Positions 60,454 through 64,000 of a stretch of 64,000 bases of DNA are shown here, in pieces. A program made the translations under genes and the position numbers. The notes below the pieces were generated by a model. It was not told where the DNA came from. It did not search any database and saw only the letters and a program-made list of their open reading frames with translations. The stretch's first letter is position 1, and each line of letters begins with the position of its first letter. The stretch lies in contig NZ_RBRE01000060.1 in assembly GCF_003700275.1 (NCBI RefSeq), forward strand, positions 48,395-112,394, written 5' to 3'. This DNA is from Pseudomonas cichorii. GTDB taxonomy: Bacteria > Pseudomonadota > Gammaproteobacteria > Pseudomonadales > Pseudomonadaceae.

Positions 60454-62859
60454 ATGCACCGACCACCACGCCTGATTCTCAAACCCATGGCACTCGCCCT
60501 GCTGCTGACCAGCCTGGACAGCGTGGCCGATGGCGTAACCCAGTCTGCGAGCGCTCGCCAGCAACTCATGGACCTTGATCTGGCGGCCGGCCCTCTGGAT
60601 ACCACACTGACCGCTATCGCCCGCCAGAGCGGGCGCAGCATTGCCTTCAATGCCACGCTGACGCGCGGCCTGAATGCTGCGCCACTACGAGGTCGCTACA
60701 GCGTCGAACAGGCCGTGAGCGAGGTGCTGCGAGGTTTGCCGCTGCAATTGAGCATCACCCCCGGTGGCACCTTGAGCATTGAGCCGCGCCCGGAAACTAC
60801 GGCCATGGAGCTTGCGGATATCAACGTGAGTGCCGCCAGCCATCAGCAGGACGCCTGGGGGCCAGCGCACAGTTGGGTCGCACAACGCAGTGCAACGGTA
60901 AGCAAAACCGACATATCGCTGCTGGAAATCCCCCAGTCGGTGTCGGTCATCACCCGCGAGGAAATGCAATCACGCAAACACGACAGCCTGGCCGATGCCC
61001 TCAACTACAACACCAGTGTGATCAGCCAGCCGAACGGTTACAGCCGTGTGGCGGACGACTATCGCATGCGGGGTTTCGATATCGGCCCGCGCACCGGCGG
61101 CGTGCTGCGCGATGGCATGAAAATGCAAAGCACCCAGTTCGAGGGTGGCCAGGAACCGTATGGCCTGGAACGTGTGGAAGTGCTCAAGGGCGCATCGTCG
61201 GTGCTGTATGGGCAACTGGCGCCGGGTGGCCTGATCAACGCCATCAGCAAGCGGCCCACGCTTGAGTCCTTGCATGAGATCAATCTGGAATACGGCAACC
61301 ATGACCGGCAGCAGCTCTCTACCGACCATAGCGGAGCTCTCGATGACGAGGGGCGTTTCAGCTATCGCCTGACAGCACTGGTACGCGACAGCGGCACCCA
61401 GTACGACGCCATCGACGATGACAAGCACTACATCGCCCCGGCGCTGACCTGGCAGATCGACGATGACCGGCGCCTGACCCTGCTCGCCAGCCAGCAGCGC
61501 ACCCGGACCAGCCTGACGCCGCCAATGCGCTATGACCTGACCACGTTCAGCGCGACGCCCGGTTACAAGGTGCCGTATGACCTGTTCCCCGGCGAGCCGG
61601 ACTTCGACGATTACGACGGCACCTTGCAGACCTTCGGCTATCTGTACGAGCAGCGCCTGAACGACAACCTGCAACTGCGTCACGCTGCGCGTTATTTCGA
61701 GTCCCGTTCCGACTACGATTACATCACCCTGAACAACAGCCGGATCAGCGGAGCCAATCTGTCCAGTCTGTCGCGCACCTACAACTCGCGCGAAGACATT
61801 GCTACCGGCTGGACCAGCGACAGCAGTCTGCAACTGGACCTGCACAGCGGGCGCTGGCAACACACCCTGCTGGGCGGCGTGGATTACTATCGCAAGACCT
61901 ACGACAGCCACCGCTTCAGTGGCAGCGCACCGGCACTGGATCTTGCCAACCCGGTGTCTGGCAACCTGCCGCGCGTCAACCGTAATGTCGACAGCGGTTC
62001 GGACCTGCACAGCCATCAGCTCGGCATTTACCTGCATGAACAACTCAAGCTCGATGATCGCTGGCTGATGCTGCTCGGCATGCGTCAGGACTGGGCCGAC
62101 AACACCACCCGCAACTACCGCAACGGCTCGCGCAGCAGTACCGAAGACAGCAAGACCACCGGGCGCATCGGTTTTGTCTATCTGGCCGAGAATGGCCTGG
62201 CGCCCTATATCAGCTACAGCCAGTCGTTCCTGCCGGCATCCGGCACCGATGCCAATGGCGATGCGTTCCTGCCGACCGAGGGCGAGCAATATGAAATCGG
62301 CATTCGCTACCAGCCGCCTGGCCGCGAACTGATGATCAGCGCGGCGGTTTACCGGTTGACCCAGAGCAACGTCATCACCTCGATTGCCGGCTCGGATTTC
62401 GACGAGCAGACCGGCAAGGAGCGCAGCACCGGCTTCGAGCTGGAAGCCAAGGCCCAACTGACTCCGCAACTGGCCATGAACGCAGCCTATGCCTACACCG
62501 ACGCCCATATCATCAAGGACAACGACGAAGTGCTGCAAGGCTCGCGCATCGAGGGCACGCCTTACCACAATGCCTCGCTGTGGCTGGATTACCGTTTCGA
62601 CTCGGCGGGCCTGCATGGCCTGTCAATCGGCAGCGGCGTGCGCTATGTCGGCACCACCCATACCTCGCCGGACGTCACTGACCGCAAGATCCCGGCCTAT
62701 GCCCTGCTCGATGCACGCATCAGCTATGACCTTGACGATAACTGGCAGGTCAGCGCCAAGGCACAGAACCTCAGCAACGAGAAATACCTGTACTGCGCCA
62801 ATGCCTGCCGTTATGGCGATACTCGCAGTCTGATCGGAGCTGTCAGTTATCGTTGGTGA
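60454..62859 (+). CDS. TonB-dependent siderophore receptor with STN signalling domain
   Basis: 801 residues. Signal peptide (about 1-27), then the STN domain (about 40-110; LDLAAGPLDTTLTAIARQSGRSIAFNATL), a plug (IPQSVSVITREEMQSRKHDSLADALNYNTSV, VEVLKGASSVLYGQLAPGGLINAISKRP) and a 22-strand barrel ending in YRW. STN plus FecI/FecR makes it a ferri-siderophore transducer. The siderophore is unknown. It starts 81 bases after fecR. Confidence 0.9.
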   Translation: MHRPPRLILKPMALALLLTSLDSVADGVTQSASARQQLMDLDLAAGPLDTTLTAIARQSGRSIAFNATLTRGLNAAPLRGRYSVEQAVSEVLRGLPLQLSITPGGTLSIEPRPETTAMELADINVSAASHQQDAWGPAHSWVAQRSATVSKTDISLLEIPQSVSVITREEMQSRKHDSLADALNYNTSVISQPNGYSRVADDYRMRGFDIGPRTGGVLRDGMKMQSTQFEGGQEPYGLERVEVLKGASSVLYGQLAPGGLINAISKRPTLESLHEINLEYGNHDRQQLSTDHSGALDDEGRFSYRLTALVRDSGTQYDAIDDDKHYIAPALTWQIDDDRRLTLLASQQRTRTSLTPPMRYDLTTFSATPGYKVPYDLFPGEPDFDDYDGTLQTFGYLYEQRLNDNLQLRHAARYFESRSDYDYITLNNSRISGANLSSLSRTYNSREDIATGWTSDSSLQLDLHSGRWQHTLLGGVDYYRKTYDSHRFSGSAPALDLANPVSGNLPRVNRNVDSGSDLHSHQLGIYLHEQLKLDDRWLMLLGMRQDWADNTTRNYRNGSRSSTEDSKTTGRIGFVYLAENGLAPYISYSQSFLPASGTDANGDAFLPTEGEQYEIGIRYQPPGRELMISAAVYRLTQSNVITSIAGSDFDEQTGKERSTGFELEAKAQLTPQLAMNAAYAYTDAHIIKDNDEVLQGSRIEGTPYHNASLWLDYRFDSAGLHGLSIGSGVRYVGTTHTSPDVTDRKIPAYALLDARISYDLDDNWQVSAKAQNLSNEKYLYCANACRYGDTRSLIGAVSYRW

Positions 62860-62865
62860 TGATCC

Positions 62866-62890
62866 TTTCGTGAATGAATTCACTCCTACC
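62866..62890. repeat. Single REP-like half element
   Basis: TTTCGTGAATGAATTCACTC is a solitary variant of the TTCGCGAATGAATT repeat, containing the palindrome GTGAATGAATTCAC (62870-62883). It follows the siderophore receptor stop and may help separate its transcript from the riboswitch. Confidence 0.5.
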
Positions 62891-62977
62891 CGGGTTTCAC
62901 CACTCGCCAGACCCTGGGCACTGATCGATATCAGTCATTGACGGCCCGCAACTTCAATGGTCAGATGCGCGCCAGTT

Positions 62978-63153
62978 TCAGGTGTCCCATGCCGCCGTGC
63001 ATGGGATTAAACGGGAAGCCGGTGCGTCACTCCCTGTGACCAGTCCGGCGCTGCCCCCGCAACGGTAAGCGAGCGAAGCATTCGACAGACCACTGTGCCA
63101 AGGCATGGGAAGGTGAATGCTTCATGATCCTCGCAAGCCCGGAGACCGGCCTG
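62978..63153 (+). ncRNA. Cobalamin riboswitch
   Basis: The B12-box core is recognisable: TTAAACGGGAAGCCGGTGCG, then GCTGCCCCCGCAACGGTAAGC, and the closing AGCCCGGAGACCGGCCTG (63136-63153). It lies about 125 bases before the BtuB-like receptor start. Cobalamin binding should reduce expression of the receptor. Confidence 0.9.
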
Positions 63154-63170
63154 CAACCTTGTTTGGCAAA

Positions 63171-63211
63171 CCCGCGGTGGGCGGGCGCAGGCCGGTCTTC
63201 GCGGGCTTTTT
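63171..63211 (+). terminator. Riboswitch-controlled intrinsic terminator
   Basis: CCCGCG (63171-63176) pairs with CGCGGG (63200-63205) and is followed by CTTTTT. GCAGGCCGGTC (63187-63197), inside it, is the exact complement of GACCGGCCTGC (63144-63154) at the 3' end of the riboswitch, giving two mutually exclusive folds. Confidence 0.72.
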
Positions 63212-63276
63212 GCGTCCGCGATTGCCTATGCGTTATTCCCTCCGGGATTCATTCATTCCTGATTGGCTGGAATCGC

Positions 63277-64000
63277 ATGTCCCGTTCTTTCCTGTTTCAC
63301 TCCCTGACAAATCGTTCGCTGCTGCTTCCCTGTCTGTTGCTCTCGTCACAGGCACTCGCCGCTGACCCGCAACCGCTGGCGCTGCCTTCCGTGGCCATCA
63401 CCGGCCGCGCCGACACACCGGTTACCGATCTGGCGACCCCGACACCCAGCGGTTCACGCCTCAAGCTCAGCGCCCTGGAGACTCCGGCAAGTATCAGCAG
63501 CCTCGACAGGCAAGCCATTGAGAACCGCAATAACCTGACGGTACAGGATGCAGTCAGCCGCTCACCGGGCATCACCAGTATCGCCACGCCGGGTGATGGC
63601 AATACCGCCTTGTCCGCTCGCGGCTTTACCGGGCATTCGTCGGTCATGACCCTGTTCGACGGCTCGCGGCTGTACACCGGTTTCGGCAGCCAGACCTTCC
63701 CGGTCGATCCGTTCATGGTCGAGCGCATCGACGTGATCCGTGGCCCGGCTTCGGTGCTGTATGGCGAAGGCGCCACCGGCGCGGTGATCAATGTAGTGCC
63801 GAAAAAACCGTTCGAGGGCGAGATTCGCAATCGCCTGCGCCTGGGCTATGGCTCCAATGACCGCCAGCAGTTGGGGCTGGACAGCGGCGGTTCGCTGAGC
63901 GACACCCTGAGCTATCGCCTCACACTCAATCAGCAGCAAAGCAATGGCTGGGTCGATAACGGCAACTCCCGCAGCCTGGCCATGAGCGCAGCGCTGCGCT
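63277..64000 (+). CDS. BtuB-like TonB-dependent receptor, N-terminal part (cut by window edge)
   Basis: Open to the window end (241 codons seen). Signal peptide (MSRSFLFHSLTNRSLLLPCL, cut near ALAA), then the plug domain (ETPASISSLDRQAIENRNNLTVQDAVSRSPGITS, IDVIRGPASVLYGEGATGAVINVVPKKP) and the first barrel strands. No STN domain. A cobalamin riboswitch with terminator precedes it, so vitamin B12 or a corrinoid is the likely ligand. Confidence 0.87.
   Translation, partial: MSRSFLFHSLTNRSLLLPCLLLSSQALAADPQPLALPSVAITGRADTPVTDLATPTPSGSRLKLSALETPASISSLDRQAIENRNNLTVQDAVSRSPGITSIATPGDGNTALSARGFTGHSSVMTLFDGSRLYTGFGSQTFPVDPFMVERIDVIRGPASVLYGEGATGAVINVVPKKPFEGEIRNRLRLGYGSNDRQQLGLDSGGSLSDTLSYRLTLNQQQSNGWVDNGNSRSLAMSAALR

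Noticed and set aside
1..64000. CRISPR arrays, tRNA or rRNA genes, IS transposases and attachment sites
   Set aside because: None was seen: no regularly spaced direct repeats, no cloverleaf sequence and no transposase-like frame. The repeats found are palindromic REP-type elements.

Overview
The window reads as a chromosomal stretch of a fluorescent-type Pseudomonas, close to the P. syringae group in gene content. Supporting signs are GC-rich coding sequence, Pseudomonas-style REP palindromes (TTCGCGAATGAATT and GTGGGAACGGCTT types), a YcaC hydrolase, a Pseudomonas-type TpsA leader and many regulator/transport gene pairs. This assignment is inference from gene content; no rRNA or tRNA gene was seen.

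Layout. 1-3465: a two-partner secretion pair on the minus strand (TpsB transporter, then a TpsA exoprotein cut by the window edge). 3733-8934: a small unknown gene, two strong palindromes, then a minus-strand group of YcaC-like hydrolase, Tat-exported amidohydrolase, ABM-domain membrane protein and LysR regulator. 9143-15837: an MFS transporter, an extra penicillin-binding protein 2, the divergent qorR/qorB pair, two tandem RcnB-like periplasmic proteins, and a divergent Lrp/LysE pair.

15844-21459: AraC regulator, serine O-acetyltransferase-like enzyme, methyltransferase, AzlC/AzlD exporter, free-standing alanyl-tRNA editing (AlaX-like) protein and a cysteine-synthase-fold PLP enzyme. Together they look like a route from serine to a modified, probably toxic, beta-substituted amino acid, with export and tRNA proofreading as self-protection. 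No named cluster of this composition is known to me. 21612-24465 holds small hypothetical genes and a second MFS carrier. 24590-26140 is a NorR-type NO sensor without an obvious NO-detoxification partner. 26462-31485 is a translationally coupled polyprenyl-phosphate D-arabinofuranose pathway (HAD-UbiA fusion, DprE1-like, DprE2-like) followed by a GT-C-like membrane protein.

31611-47626: after a luciferase-like monooxygenase comes a full N-methylglutamate (methylamine) set: Amt transporter, N-methylglutamate synthase subunits C, B and A and gamma-glutamylmethylamide synthetase on the minus strand. On the plus strand lie an XRE-cupin regulator, purU, folD and a four-subunit sarcosine-oxidase-type dehydrogenase, ending with an IclR regulator. 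A repeated palindrome TTCC-N5-GGAA sits in both promoter regions flanking the XRE-cupin gene and is a good operator candidate. A dCache chemoreceptor follows (47786-49726).

49779-58242 is the most unusual part: five tightly coupled minus-strand genes whose central protein fuses an SF1 helicase to a TOPRIM domain. The next two genes carry the rest of a type IA topoisomerase in split, reordered form: the GRPST region in one, and the catalytic-tyrosine motif at the extreme N-terminus of the other. The two outer proteins are unrecognised. This is the best candidate for an undescribed system, perhaps in DNA processing or defence. 58435-64000: a Cys-motif small protein, a Fur-box-preceded FecI/FecR/TonB-receptor iron operon, and a cobalamin riboswitch with its terminator ahead of a BtuB-like receptor that runs off the window.
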